Counted from the first letter of the stretch, positions 32,861 to 43,440 are shown. The stretch is DNA of 61,622 bases from Nemertoderma westbladi (GCA_032718475.1 JAUCBJ010007384.1:1-61622), one strand, 5' to 3'. Translations and numbers: made by a program. The notes: generated from the letters alone by a model not told the origin.

Positions 32861-35254
32861 TGTTCTTATTCTTGTAGGCCTGACGGTTTTATGTGTACTG
32901 ATTACTGTCGTAGCCATTCTTAAAACAATGTAATTTAATTTAGAATGTTATAGGACATAAGTGATGACAAATGTATTATCTCTTAAATATACGTAACATG
33001 TGAACCTCACTTATCTATCAAACTGCGCTCTTATGGTGAAAACAGCTAAGTGATATAAAAAACACTGTCAACAATTCTGGCGGGTTGCCATGCCATCTAG
33101 AAACTAAAACATATTGCATATTTTTCCGTATACTCGATATAGTGGGGGTGGAGGTTGATTAATGACGCCACGGCTAAAATATAGCCCGTTTCTAGTCAAA
33201 GTTAGTCGTTTCCATGGCAACTAGAAACCGAAAAATAGGGCACAGATTATTATACTTGAAATATTGGTGGTAGTTTCTGATCCTATTACTGTAATTATTT
33301 ACGACCACTGTATGCATACCGGTATGCATTACGCCCGTTTAAATCCCCCTAAGCAACGGGCTTTAAACGGGCGTATCCCTATAATTTCCACTACAGCTAA
33401 CAGTGAAGGTCGTTTTCACTTGGTTGCTAAGGTATCTTTAAAAAAACTACTTATGCCATTAAATTCTTCATATCCAAAATAGTATTCTTTCATAAATTTT
33501 AACTCATCATATCTAACTCTTGTTGGTATGGCAATGTCCTTCGTTGCTATGTATAAGACCCTCTAAAAAACCAGCGCAACCGTTTGGTAAAGTCTACGCA
33601 AATATTATTTTAATGTCCCCATATCTGTATTAAACATTTATGGGGGAACTCAGTCATATAAAATGAAATAAATAAAATTCCTACGGGATCATATGCTTGT
33701 ACTTGTACTACTCTACAGTATTTGTAAAGGCTTTTGCGGAATTAGCTAGTCATTTTTCCCGCAAAGTACTCTGTAGGTGTTTTAGCGGACATAAAAAGCC
33801 GTTTCCTTACTGTACCGGTGTTTTAGTGGACATAAAAAGCCATTTCCTCTGTATGTGTACTTTAGCGAACATAACTAGCAATTTTATGTCGCAATACGCC
33901 AAATACTCTTGATACAGTGTAGTTCAAGATGACGACATCTATCAGCTGATATGTACACGTGTAACTTTTCCTTTGTTTCTTTGTTCGGTCAACCAATCAG
34001 AGCGATTCTCATTTTATTTGTACAGAAACCTCCGGGAAATCGCGCAATGCATTATGGTTTATGTTTACCTTTTTTCCTGATGCCAGAACACCGGCTGTGG
34101 AATTATTCTGTGTTTCAGACTTTAGCCAAACATTAGTAGGCTTTGATCATAGAAACGTATAACTGTTATCATATTGTTACAAATCATATTGTCACCTACA
34201 AACACCGCATTATTTTACTGCTATTTACTGTCGGTTACTAATTGTATCAGTTGATGGAATATTATTATATTTGGATAATATCGATAAATAATCATAAAAC
34301 CCCAATCTTCTTGATATACTGAAGGTAAGAGACCGGTTACATATAGCAATTGCGACTTACATTATATTGGTTTTGGAGTGAATCTAATGCTATTTCATAG
34401 GCACTACATGTGTCGGTTGCTGTTCTCTTTATATGTGACTAAAATTAGTGAAGGTCGGCAGATCGGTGTGCAGCATTGTGCGGTAGTGTGCATGATTGTG
34501 ACAGATAACAAAGCATCTCCTAAAGAATGCGCTTTATACGTGAATCAATAGCCATCCCGTTGTGTTTAGTGTAAGTCATAACTCTGTTTACATACTTAGA
34601 GCGCCACGTCCTAAAGGAACTGTTAATATTTCCCGAAAGTGAATAATATTTGTCAGAGATTATATATTAACGATCAATAGAATAATACAGTAGGCCTACA
34701 TCGCAATAAGGTCAGAGCTTCCGAATCCAGTCTCCCGGGTATATCCAGCGGGTGAATGGTCGCGCATAGGCTGGCTTCGGCTAATGTAGTGTATCAAATA
34801 CTCGTCATAGGCTAAAGTCGATTTATAACCTAGAAGACACCTAAATTTGGCAGGTTAAACTGCTAAAGGTCTGAAAGCGCGAACAATAACAGTTATCGCT
34901 TCTTTATTGTACGTAGGCAATAAAGGGCAAAAGTACCGGTCGACCGGTAACCAGTAGGCCTGACTACCTAACCACCCGGACCGGTACTTACAGCAGTACA
35001 GGTACAGCAGTATTATTCGATTTTTGATAATTATATACCGGTAGGTCTTGATATTTAATCAGGGACTGCAGCCCTGGTTTTTTATTGGGATTTTACTTAT
35101 TTCTGTCAGTTTTATTTATTTGTAAGTTGATATTGAGCAGAAGGCGTGTAAGCCTGCTCAGATTGTACAGATAATTTGTAGGCTAGACTGTTGTTAGGTC
35201 TGAAGGGATTGCGGGGAAACGGGGGAAAGCGAAGCGACAGCAGAGAAACCGCAG
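32861..35254. other. Spacer with small palindromes, no gene seen
   Basis: Two adjacent perfect inverted repeats occur at 33,312-33,329 and 33,331-33,374. A three-copy, roughly 50-bp repeat with TTTAGCGGACATAAAAAGCC occurs at 33,779-33,890. Short ORFs here are unsupported. The last 150 bp is probably the 5' untranslated or leader part of the retrotransposon; no LTR could be matched to the 3' side. Confidence 0.5.
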
Positions 35255-35650
35255 ATGAGGGACGCTATTGACATCTATCTGTCAGACTATCAAAGATTCC
35301 TAGGTGACAAAGAGTTGAGGAGACGGCTGTCTGGACTTCTCCCTAATAGTGAAGGAGCCAAGCTTGTGTTGGACGCAATCGATGCGGAAATGTTAGCTGC
35401 TAACCAAGCTAAATTTGATGAGAGACTCCGCATCGCTAGGGTCCAAGAAGAACAAGTAAAGAAAAAACGTATAGAAGACAGAAAGACAGCAGTAGCGGCA
35501 GAGGCAGAAGCGGAAAGAAAAGCTGCGGTGGCAACGGCAGAGGCGGAAAGAAAAGTGGCAGAGGCTGAAAGAAAAGCGGCAGTGGCAGCGGCAGAAGCGG
35601 AAAGAAAAGTGGCAGAAGCAGAACGGAGAGCGTCTGAAGAGACCACCTAA
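35255..35650 (+). CDS. Small coiled-coil ORF upstream of BEL gag-pol
   Basis: 131 residues. The first 45 or so (MRDAIDIYLSDYQRFLGDKE onward) look globular. From about residue 50 to the end the chain is a Lys/Glu/Ala-rich coiled coil with a repeated AEAERK(A/V)AA pattern. It ends 62 bp before the gag-pol ATG, in a different frame. It could be a separate accessory ORF of the element, a detached Gag N-terminus, or a captured sequence. The (GCAGAGGCGGAAAGAAAA)-type DNA repeat underlying the coiled coil may have expanded recently. Function unknown. Confidence 0.55.
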   Translation: MRDAIDIYLSDYQRFLGDKELRRRLSGLLPNSEGAKLVLDAIDAEMLAANQAKFDERLRIARVQEEQVKKKRIEDRKTAVAAEAEAERKAAVATAEAERKVAEAERKAAVAAAEAERKVAEAERRASEETT

Positions 35651-35712
35651 CTAGAGTTGGAAAATATTCAAGAGAATCAAGACTGCATAAATAACAGTTA
35701 ACAGCTAGTCAA

Positions 35713-38700
35713 ATGCAGATGATGAGTCGATCTACTTCCAAAAGACAGGGATATACATCATCTGATGAAGGCGATACCACCGATCCTGAAGGCGGAGGAA
35801 ATAGATCTCGTCTAAGCAGACGTAGAAGAATGCCTCACCGTCAGAAATTGCCTGATTTGCCCCCAGCTGTTAGAAGGCAACTAGCTAGCACAGACTTAGG
35901 TAGTACAGAACCCACAGACCAAATTATTAAAATAGAAAGACTCCCTACTATAGTAGATGAGCCTGAAATAATTAGGCCTGTTCTCGAAGACACCCCTTCG
36001 GTGATAGAGACACCTGTACTCCCAGAACCTACCTCTAAATTCCCTTTGCACAGTACTAAACTACCTGTGCCCAGTAGGACTGTTCCCGAGTCCGAACCCG
36101 TCCTGGACGCCGAGCGAGATATCAAGAACTTATCGCCCGTCGTCTCTCGCTCGCCCGCTACTACGTTGGCGACTCCCGCTTCGGCGGTCGAGTGGGTAGC
36201 TGAGGGACGACGGGAGATGGGTCTCCTGCTCGGGCAGCTGAGGAAACACCGTAAGTGCTCCTCTCAGCAGGTCCGGGAGATGGAAGGAACTGTTCAGCAG
36301 TTCAAGGGCACAGTAAGGGAAAGTAGGTTAGAGTTGCAAGAAGTGCAGCAGAGTATCGCGTTAGAACGCGATAAATTGGTAAATATACAAAGGGGTATAC
36401 CACCAACCCCGGTAACAATATGTCAACCTGTTAGGTCTGAAGTATTTCATGCGCAAGGTGTTGAGCCTACACGCATCTATACTGCTAGTGAAGTAGAAAC
36501 TTCTATAGTAAACCCTATTAAGGGTAATTATAAACCTGTTGACAATGATATTCCATATAGACCTGATCATAATCCGAGAAATTTATACACCGATAATTCG
36601 ATATTAAATAACATGATGGCCCAAGAAAGTTTTACGCGTCAAATGGCTAGAACCGAAGCCCGTCAAGCGGTAAAGGTGGGAGAGATCGTCAAGTTCAATG
36701 GAGATGAGATGAAATGGTTACCTTTTAATGAATATTACAAAGATAACATACAGAACTCTGTACTATCTAACGGAGAGAAACTTAGATTCCTCATCGAGTG
36801 CTTGGAAGGATCTCCCAAGTTAATGGCGTTAAAGTTTATTGGACATCCAGATGGATTAAGACAAGTTTGGGATACACTAAACATCAGGTATGGTAATAGG
36901 AATAACATAGCTAGGTATTTGTATGCAAAATTGGTAGCCCCCCGAAAGTTCATTAGCAGCGGGATTATAGAGTTTTCCGATGAGATTCAGGAGATCTGTA
37001 GACAATTAAATTGGCTAGGTAAGTCTCATGAATATCAGAGTTCTATGGTTATTGGAGCCGTGGCCTCTACTTTACCAAAGGGTGGAGTAGGTACACGCTG
37101 GGATAAGAAAGTGTTATATATGATGGAACAACAACGACGAGACCCTACCATGGCTGATCTCATGTCATTCTTAGATGGAGAAGTAAAATTACAGCTCCTA
37201 AAGCAGTCCAGAGAGAAGACACCGGAAAATAAGGTAAGTGAGAAACCCGTTTCTAGGAGAAAGGTAACACCAGTGTGTTATACCGACGACGGCGAAAGCC
37301 AGGCTTCTCAAGAAGAAGACAGCGGGAAAGACACTGAAAGATCTTATTATGTCAACAAAACGCCTAAAGACGTAAGTAAATTAAAGTCTCGAACCAATGA
37401 CAGGAGAGAACAGGTAAGAAAAACTCCTCCTACGTCTCCTAAGAGAATTCATGTAAGAAAGCCCGAGGAAAGAACGAGTGTGCACAACGTTACTCAAAGT
37501 AAGGTAAGTAACATCAAACTGAAATGTGCTCTGTGTGACGGACCCCACCGTTTGAATGTGTGTGATGAATTCCTAAAGAAATCATTAAAGGATAGACGTG
37601 AAGTCATGTGGGATAAGCGGTTGTGTTATAATTGCCTCAGACAAGGACACCAATGGCGAACCTGTTACTCCGACGCAAGGTGTGCAAAGTGCGGCGCAAA
37701 ACATCATATCTTGTTGCACACTGAATTCGAACGAAACAGCCCGAGTCAGGTAAGTGAGTCCGAACTACATGTCCAATTCAGTGATGTGAACGACACTGAC
37801 CAAAGTTCTGAGATGGAAGGATTCTATACGGACGAATTCTCCGACGAAAACGAATCCTGTTACCTGATAAATACAGCAGTGTATCGAGCACTTACGTATG
37901 AAAAGGACACCGACAGCGAGCTCCCCCTAACTACTTCTGACCGACAACCATCTTGGAAAGCACCAACTTCCAATGTAGGAATCCGAGAATTTCCTGTAGT
38001 ACAGTTGAGGGTCCACGGACCTAAAAGGAGTTATATAGTGAACGCCCTCCTTGACTCCGGTAGCACAGGAACATTCATCGACAAAGAACTAGCCGAAGAC
38101 ATCTTTACTGGACAACCCAAGTTCCGAACTAAGTTAAACATGTCAGGAATTATGCAGGTTTGGAAATCTACAATAGTAGCGGATTATTATGTAGGTGCGT
38201 TGTCCACCCCCCAGGATGAACTAGGAGAACACAGTATAAGGTCAGTAAAAATGGTGGCGATAAAGAACTTCGCTACCAGCCAAGTAGAACCTTATAACTG
38301 GGATGAGGACGATTCCACCCAGCAACTTAATATACCTAGATTCAACACAGATTACCCTGGAGTGCAAATACTCATCGGCCAAAATGCGCATGAGGCGCTT
38401 GAGACATTGGAGAAACGGCCTGCTCAACCGCAACCACTACAAGCCTATGCGGGAAGAACTAGAGTAGGTTGGTACTTTACTGGCCCTTCCCGTAGAACTC
38501 TCATGGAAAGATTACCTAAAGAACAGGTATATCAATTAAGTGAATGGGAAGTGGAGAGCAGTGAAGTTGACGACCCAACTGAGGGAACACCATACTCCTC
38601 AGATAATGACGATCTTAACTCCAATGTAGATCAATGGAGATATTGCCCCGAGATGATTAATCTAGCCGACATCGCTTCCAGAGGAGCAACTCCTCAAGAA

Positions 38701-40980
38701 CTGACAGATACTCCAGACTGGTTAGGTGGACCCGACTTCCTAAGTAAAGAAGATGAATGGCCTCCCCATCTTACCACGGCTGAGATTAGACAAGCCAAGG
38801 GAGCGGAGAAAGTCAAACCTAAAACCCGGACGAGTAAATCAAGGTTATTTAAACCCGTGATAGATCTGTCTGTACTAGTACCATTTCGAAAGCGAGAACC
38901 TAAATTTATAAACAACCGACCCTTGGCGGAGAAAAGAATTGCGCAACTACATCGACGCCTTACGGCAAATGCTTCAGCTAAAGAAATGTACCAGACTCAG
39001 TTGAAGAAATTTATTAACAAGGGATATGTGGAGCGAGTACCGGAAGAAACACCCATAACTGAGAGAACGTACTATCTAACACATCATTACGTTCCCAAAC
39101 CCGGTAAACCCAATGAAGTACGGGTAGTATTTGATGGCTCTGCCCTCTACATGCACCAATCCCTTAATTCTGAGTTGTTACCAGGACCCACCTTACTCCA
39201 ATCCTTGTTGGGAATACTCTTAAGATTACGACAATATTCAATCGCTTTCGCCTCCGATATAGAAGGCATGTTCTTACAAGTCAAGGCGCTGGATAGGGAT
39301 CGAGACAGCCTACGATTTCTGTGGTGGCCTGAAGGAGACCTCAACCAGAAACCGGTGGAGTACTGGATGACCATCCAGGCTTTTGGGATCATCTCGAGCC
39401 CTTCAAACGCCTGCTCAGTGGTGCGAACCACTGCTGATGACAACCGGGACGCCTTCTCTAAAGAGGTGATCGACAACATCAAACGGGATATATACATGGA
39501 CGACAATTTAAAGTCCCTCCCATCAGTTGAAGAAGCCATTGATGTCGCCAAAGGAATGGTAGAGTGCTTAAAAAGAGGTGAATTTCGATTAACTAAATTC
39601 ACCAGCAACTCCCGTGAGTTTCTGGAATCGATCCCGGTAGAAGATCGAGGAGCGAAAGATCTAGACCTAATCAAAGACGATCTTCCAGAAACCAAGACAC
39701 TTGGTTTGAAATGGGACACAGAGAGAGATATCCTGTTTTTCCAGCCAAAACAGCGAGATAATCCAGTTCGGACTAAACGGATTTGTTTAAGTATCCTGAG
39801 CACTTATTTCGATCCATTGGGATTTATTAGCCCAGTTATATTGATTGCTCGGAGTTTAGTACAACAAATGTGGCTTGAAAACCACTCATGGGACGATCCA
39901 CTTAAGGGAGAACTATTAAGGAAGTGGATGAAATGGGAAGATTCTCTACCAGCCATCGAGAACTTTATAATTTCCCGTTCATATTTTGGTCATGTTCTCC
40001 CTACGTATTCCTATCAACTCCATGTGTTTGGAGACGCCAGCGATATGGGAATAGGTATAGTAGCCTACCTGAGAGTTGAAACTCTGGATGGAATCAAGGT
40101 CGCCTTGGTTACCTCTAAGGCCTTGATAAACAACAAGTTGAAAGTTCCTCGAGCGGAGTTAAAAGCGGCTCTATACGCTACAGCCATCGGCCGGAATGTA
40201 ACAGAACAGATCGACTATCCACTGGAGAAAACTGTCTATTGGACCGATGCGTTGCTCGTGTTGGAGTATATAACCAATGAAGTCTGTCAGTTCAGCGTTT
40301 TCGTTACCAACAGAGTAGCCATTATACTTAGTCGCACGAAGATAGATCAATGGAGACATTGCCCCGAGACGATTAATCTAGCCGACATCGCTTCCAGAGG
40401 AGCAACTCCTCAAGAACTGACAGATACTCCAGACTGGTTAGGTGGACCCGACTTCCTAAGTAAAGAAGATGAATGGCCTCCCCATCTTACCACGGCTGAG
40501 ATTAGACAAGCCAAGGGAGCGGAGAAAGTCAAACCTAAAACCCGGACGAGTAAATCAAGGTTATTTAAACCCGTGATAGATCTGTCTGTACTACACATTG
40601 CCAGGGACGACACTGTGGATCTAAACTCCCCCACCGCGAACAGATCTGTTGTGGAGATCAGAGAGAGAGACTGGAGATCTGGAACACCAGACGTCTCGCA
40701 GGGACCCTCACCTCTCCTGCCGGGAGCGATGGACCACTATAGCTCCTGGAATCGGCTTTGTAAGGCCATCGTGTATTTGAAGCGATGTTTCTATCGTCAC
40801 TATTCCAGGACAAAGAGGAATCCTGGAATTGGATTCGAAACACAACAACTCAATCGCCCAGTTGGTCGTTTATGTTTACTGGAAAGAGACAGAGAACTCT
40901 CCGGAAACTATGGAAGGCAAGATACTCTTCCCACGACCACCTCCCTAATCCAACAAACATCTAGGGACTCCCCAACGTAA
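35713..40980 (+). CDS. BEL/Pao retrotransposon gag-pol polyprotein lacking integrase core
   Basis: One open frame of 1755 residues. In order: a Pro/Arg-rich N-terminus; a coiled coil at about 180-225; a DUF1759-type Gag domain at about 325-470; zinc knuckles (C605, C608, H612, C617; then C638, C641, H646, C651; then C657, C660); an aspartic protease with DSGST at 781-785; reverse transcriptase with D1182 and YMDD at 1261-1264; the Pao A17-type region (STYFDPLGFISP); and RNase H with D1441, E1482 and D1512. A 251-bp block that belongs after RNase H (residues 1544-1627) is also present between protease and RT (972-1055). After the post-RNase H linker (YSSWNRL, about 1674-1680) the frame jumps to a piece like the extreme integrase C-terminus (RPVGRLCLLE, 1715-1724). 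The integrase zinc finger and DDE core are absent, so it cannot integrate on its own. The long intact frame suggests recent activity or selection. Confidence 0.93.
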   Translation: MQMMSRSTSKRQGYTSSDEGDTTDPEGGGNRSRLSRRRRMPHRQKLPDLPPAVRRQLASTDLGSTEPTDQIIKIERLPTIVDEPEIIRPVLEDTPSVIETPVLPEPTSKFPLHSTKLPVPSRTVPESEPVLDAERDIKNLSPVVSRSPATTLATPASAVEWVAEGRREMGLLLGQLRKHRKCSSQQVREMEGTVQQFKGTVRESRLELQEVQQSIALERDKLVNIQRGIPPTPVTICQPVRSEVFHAQGVEPTRIYTASEVETSIVNPIKGNYKPVDNDIPYRPDHNPRNLYTDNSILNNMMAQESFTRQMARTEARQAVKVGEIVKFNGDEMKWLPFNEYYKDNIQNSVLSNGEKLRFLIECLEGSPKLMALKFIGHPDGLRQVWDTLNIRYGNRNNIARYLYAKLVAPRKFISSGIIEFSDEIQEICRQLNWLGKSHEYQSSMVIGAVASTLPKGGVGTRWDKKVLYMMEQQRRDPTMADLMSFLDGEVKLQLLKQSREKTPENKVSEKPVSRRKVTPVCYTDDGESQASQEEDSGKDTERSYYVNKTPKDVSKLKSRTNDRREQVRKTPPTSPKRIHVRKPEERTSVHNVTQSKVSNIKLKCALCDGPHRLNVCDEFLKKSLKDRREVMWDKRLCYNCLRQGHQWRTCYSDARCAKCGAKHHILLHTEFERNSPSQVSESELHVQFSDVNDTDQSSEMEGFYTDEFSDENESCYLINTAVYRALTYEKDTDSELPLTTSDRQPSWKAPTSNVGIREFPVVQLRVHGPKRSYIVNALLDSGSTGTFIDKELAEDIFTGQPKFRTKLNMSGIMQVWKSTIVADYYVGALSTPQDELGEHSIRSVKMVAIKNFATSQVEPYNWDEDDSTQQLNIPRFNTDYPGVQILIGQNAHEALETLEKRPAQPQPLQAYAGRTRVGWYFTGPSRRTLMERLPKEQVYQLSEWEVESSEVDDPTEGTPYSSDNDDLNSNVDQWRYCPEMINLADIASRGATPQELTDTPDWLGGPDFLSKEDEWPPHLTTAEIRQAKGAEKVKPKTRTSKSRLFKPVIDLSVLVPFRKREPKFINNRPLAEKRIAQLHRRLTANASAKEMYQTQLKKFINKGYVERVPEETPITERTYYLTHHYVPKPGKPNEVRVVFDGSALYMHQSLNSELLPGPTLLQSLLGILLRLRQYSIAFASDIEGMFLQVKALDRDRDSLRFLWWPEGDLNQKPVEYWMTIQAFGIISSPSNACSVVRTTADDNRDAFSKEVIDNIKRDIYMDDNLKSLPSVEEAIDVAKGMVECLKRGEFRLTKFTSNSREFLESIPVEDRGAKDLDLIKDDLPETKTLGLKWDTERDILFFQPKQRDNPVRTKRICLSILSTYFDPLGFISPVILIARSLVQQMWLENHSWDDPLKGELLRKWMKWEDSLPAIENFIISRSYFGHVLPTYSYQLHVFGDASDMGIGIVAYLRVETLDGIKVALVTSKALINNKLKVPRAELKAALYATAIGRNVTEQIDYPLEKTVYWTDALLVLEYITNEVCQFSVFVTNRVAIILSRTKIDQWRHCPETINLADIASRGATPQELTDTPDWLGGPDFLSKEDEWPPHLTTAEIRQAKGAEKVKPKTRTSKSRLFKPVIDLSVLHIARDDTVDLNSPTANRSVVEIRERDWRSGTPDVSQGPSPLLPGAMDHYSSWNRLCKAIVYLKRCFYRHYSRTKRNPGIGFETQQLNRPVGRLCLLERDRELSGNYGRQDTLPTTTSLIQQTSRDSPT
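38627..38877 (+). repeat. Internal duplication in BEL pol, displaced copy
   Basis: Nearly identical to 40,343-40,593 (I count two differences, both in the first 30 bp), at an offset of 1716 bp, which keeps the frame. In BEL/Pao elements this segment (QWRYCP...LADIASRGA) follows RNase H, so the 38.6-kb copy is the displaced one. Confidence 0.95.
40343..40593 (+). repeat. Internal duplication in BEL pol, native-position copy
   Basis: The counterpart of 38,627-38,877, in the expected place after RNase H. Both copies end at the same TGTCTGTACTA, then diverge. Confidence 0.95.
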
Positions 40981-41284
40981 CAGCGTCTGGAGTGGGTGTG
41001 TGACTATATTATTTTATATTTGCTTTTATTATTTTATACTTATGTATGTATTATTATGTAATTTTATTATAATCGTTTTCTTTAATTTTATTTAGTAGAA
41101 TGTTCTTTTAGCGATTATTTAGTAGATTAGTGCCATATATATTCGCGTTTATTACTTAATTACTTATATATTATATATTTAGTGCGACGGCGAGAAATAA
41201 TTCTTTTTCTCTTTCCTTACTGTCTGTATCATATTATAAATACGTGACTACAGTAAGATGAAATGTCCGTACTTATTAAAGTAC

Positions 41285-41290
41285 AATAAA
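41285..41290 (+). terminator. AATAAA polyadenylation signal, likely of the retrotransposon
   Basis: GTACAATAAAGCTCC lies about 305 bp after the gag-pol stop. If a 3' LTR exists it may start near TGTGTGACTATATTATT (about 40,999); I could not find a matching copy upstream of 35.2 kb, so LTR limits are not assigned. Confidence 0.45.
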
Positions 41291-41529
41291 GCTCCTACTA
41301 TATTCAAGTATTATTGGTAAGTAGAGTATTAGGAATGCAAAATTCAGATCCTCGTGTCTCGGCTAAACCAAGCTCTGGGTAGATCTTGGAAACGACTTGC
41401 CTCTTCTCACTGACATTTCTTCTTGCGATATTGCTCTCATACCGTATATTAAATAATACATATAGTAGTAGCGTGATGTCCCTTTAACAGTAGCGTAAAA
41501 CGCAAAATAAATCTGTTAAACCCTTTGAC

Positions 41530-41835
41530 CATCTGTAATTCTAGTCGATTAAGATATCGCGGCACCCACCGATATACTTGAAAGACAAAATTCTAGAATC
41601 AGTGGTTAACGTCCCCAGACAAGTTCTGGAATAAACTGGTGCCCATCCTAAATATTAACTATTAATATTTATAAAATCTGTCAAATTTTAGATCCTTTAA
41701 AATTCTAGTCTATTAAGATATCGTAGCACTTACCGATATTCTTAAAAAGACCAATTTCCTAGAATCAAGGATCCCAGTCCCCAGACATGTTCTGGAATAA
41801 AATTGTGTCTATTTAATATTAAATAATAAAATTTA
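41530..41835 (+). repeat. Two-copy direct repeat of about 169 bp
   Basis: ATTCTAGTCGATTAAGATATCG (about 41,538) and ATTCTAGTCTATTAAGATATCG (about 41,702) each lead to a block with CCGATAT, CTAGAATCA, CCCCAGACA and GTTCTGGAATAAA. Confidence 0.8.
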
Positions 41836-42619
41836 CGGAATAAATTTAAATTCATCTTTTAATGAATTTGATAAATTGTCATTTTTACACAATTTATAAC
41901 ATTCCCAAAATTCCATAAATTAATAGATCATGGGAGCGGAGATTCACCCTATTAAGTGTATTAGTGTGCGAGAATCTCCAATATATAGTCAATAGCCGAT
42001 AAAATTCATAAAATCATGTATAAAGGGGATATTGACAATTAAAGAATTACTATTAAATAGCATCCCAGATCTGTATGCATGGGAATTACCCTAATTCTAC
42101 CGCTAGCTTTCCATAATGTCACCATAGCAACAACCATGCTAGAATTAGAAGTGAGTTAAAAGAACAATAGAAAGCTTGCCCCATTGAATAGCATAGGGAG
42201 TAAATAGCACACTGCTAGTATCCAAGGATACATAATAATAACGTGGCATTCTGGAAGGCACTGACTAACGGACAAATGGCCCGAATGTGTACAATTTGTG
42301 ACAGTTGTGTGGAATTTGTGCGTTTATAGGTGAATGTTACTACTAAAGTGTGTTTACAGTAGCGAGTCGCAATTGTGAAAGTAGCCCTAACTCTGCAGCA
42401 AGAACCTGAAGTAAATCTAAGCCTTTGGGACGGACAGTGGAGTGACTTGTGCCGGTTATCGTTGTCGTTGTGTAGCTACTACGTTGGCGAAAAACACAGC
42501 GACGACGGTACATCGGCGCTGAGGATCTTGCACTGTCCGGGGGCAGAGAGGGGTAGGCAGCGACGCCCGCTAGCCTAAATATAAACTCATTATAATATTG
42601 ATAAACTCATATAGCAGAT
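41836..42619. other. Leader region of the unknown ORF pair
   Basis: AT-rich to about 42,240, then more GC-balanced, with several short ORFs (one of 67 codons at 42,375-42,578) before the ATG at 42,620. It may be the 5' part of the same transcript. I see no TATA element that I would defend. Confidence 0.35.
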
Positions 42620-43432
42620 ATGACTGAGTTGATAGAAGATGATCTTGGTATCAGGGAGCGATATACTCTACCTTTACAAGCGTTTGTTGATAGCTTGATA
42701 CGTGGCGACTCTGGTCCAACTACTACGGAGGACGATGGTCGTTATATCGAACCGCCAATGTCCCAGGAGCAACTTACGCGTGAATTGGACTATAGAAAAT
42801 TCACCGCTCGCTATACGCATCGTAATGGTACGTATATGGACTTCTTAACTACCGGCCATCCTATCGATTTACACGATACGGACGATGTAGACACCGAAAG
42901 GGAAATGGTTTTATTTAAATATCATACCCAGCGGAGTCGGAACGATAAACCGAGAATGGAACACGAGAATTCTATTCGAAACAGACTCGAAAGAGAAGAC
43001 GTTGAAGAGCCAGATAAACGCAGCGATTTCAACGATTATCTGGAATTCCTGAGAGAAACATATCTCAATATTGCCAGTCAACAAAATCTAGAAACTCGAT
43101 ATCCTCAAGGTATACATCATGACCCTATGATAGAACTCAAACGACTCTATTTCACTATGATGTATCTTACCACCGATCGACCGCTACCTGTCATCCCAGA
43201 TAGCTTCAAACAGATGGAAGAATATTGTAAAACTGGAGAACGATCACCCGCGTTTCCCCTGCAGGACGTGCGTCTTTGGTATTACTGCGACGAATGCCCT
43301 AGACCCAATCAGCAAATGGAAATCCGCGGAGACGTTGCGCTAAACACAGTTTTACACGATATACTTATGGGAGTTTCGAGCGAAACCTGTTCGACGTATC
43401 ACCTACGCTCGCTCGACTCAAACGATCCTTAA
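42620..43432 (+). CDS. Unrecognised protein, first ORF of a pair
   Basis: 270 residues, not recognised. It is rich in charged residues (long Asp/Glu/Arg runs such as EREDVEEPDKRSD at about 125-137), with aromatic and Pro-containing segments near the C-terminus (LWYYCDECPRPNQ). There is no signal peptide, transmembrane helix or obvious catalytic motif. Base composition and codon use look like real coding sequence and contrast with the AT-rich flanks. The stop is 8 bp before the ATG of the next ORF. That ORF's frame is also open back to 43,303, so the two overlap by about 130 bp in a -1 relation. Candidates are a host gene, a domesticated element gene or a viral relic; I cannot choose among them. 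Confidence 0.6.
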   Translation: MTELIEDDLGIRERYTLPLQAFVDSLIRGDSGPTTTEDDGRYIEPPMSQEQLTRELDYRKFTARYTHRNGTYMDFLTTGHPIDLHDTDDVDTEREMVLFKYHTQRSRNDKPRMEHENSIRNRLEREDVEEPDKRSDFNDYLEFLRETYLNIASQQNLETRYPQGIHHDPMIELKRLYFTMMYLTTDRPLPVIPDSFKQMEEYCKTGERSPAFPLQDVRLWYYCDECPRPNQQMEIRGDVALNTVLHDILMGVSSETCSTYHLRSLDSNDP

Positions 43433-43440
43433 ATAAACCG

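Noticed and set aside
38694-40843. Minus-strand ORFs of up to 218 codons inside pol
   Set aside because: Shadows of the gag-pol frame; the plus frame has all the conserved motifs.
34560-41340. LTR pair for the BEL element
   Set aside because: I compared the sequence 3' of the stop (from about 40,999) with the 0.7 kb before 35,255 and found no matching direct repeat, nor a convincing primer-binding site, so no LTRs are annotated.
42375-42578. 67-codon ORF upstream of the unknown gene pair
   Set aside because: No recognisable motif; it could be an upstream ORF in a leader, but nothing separates it from chance.
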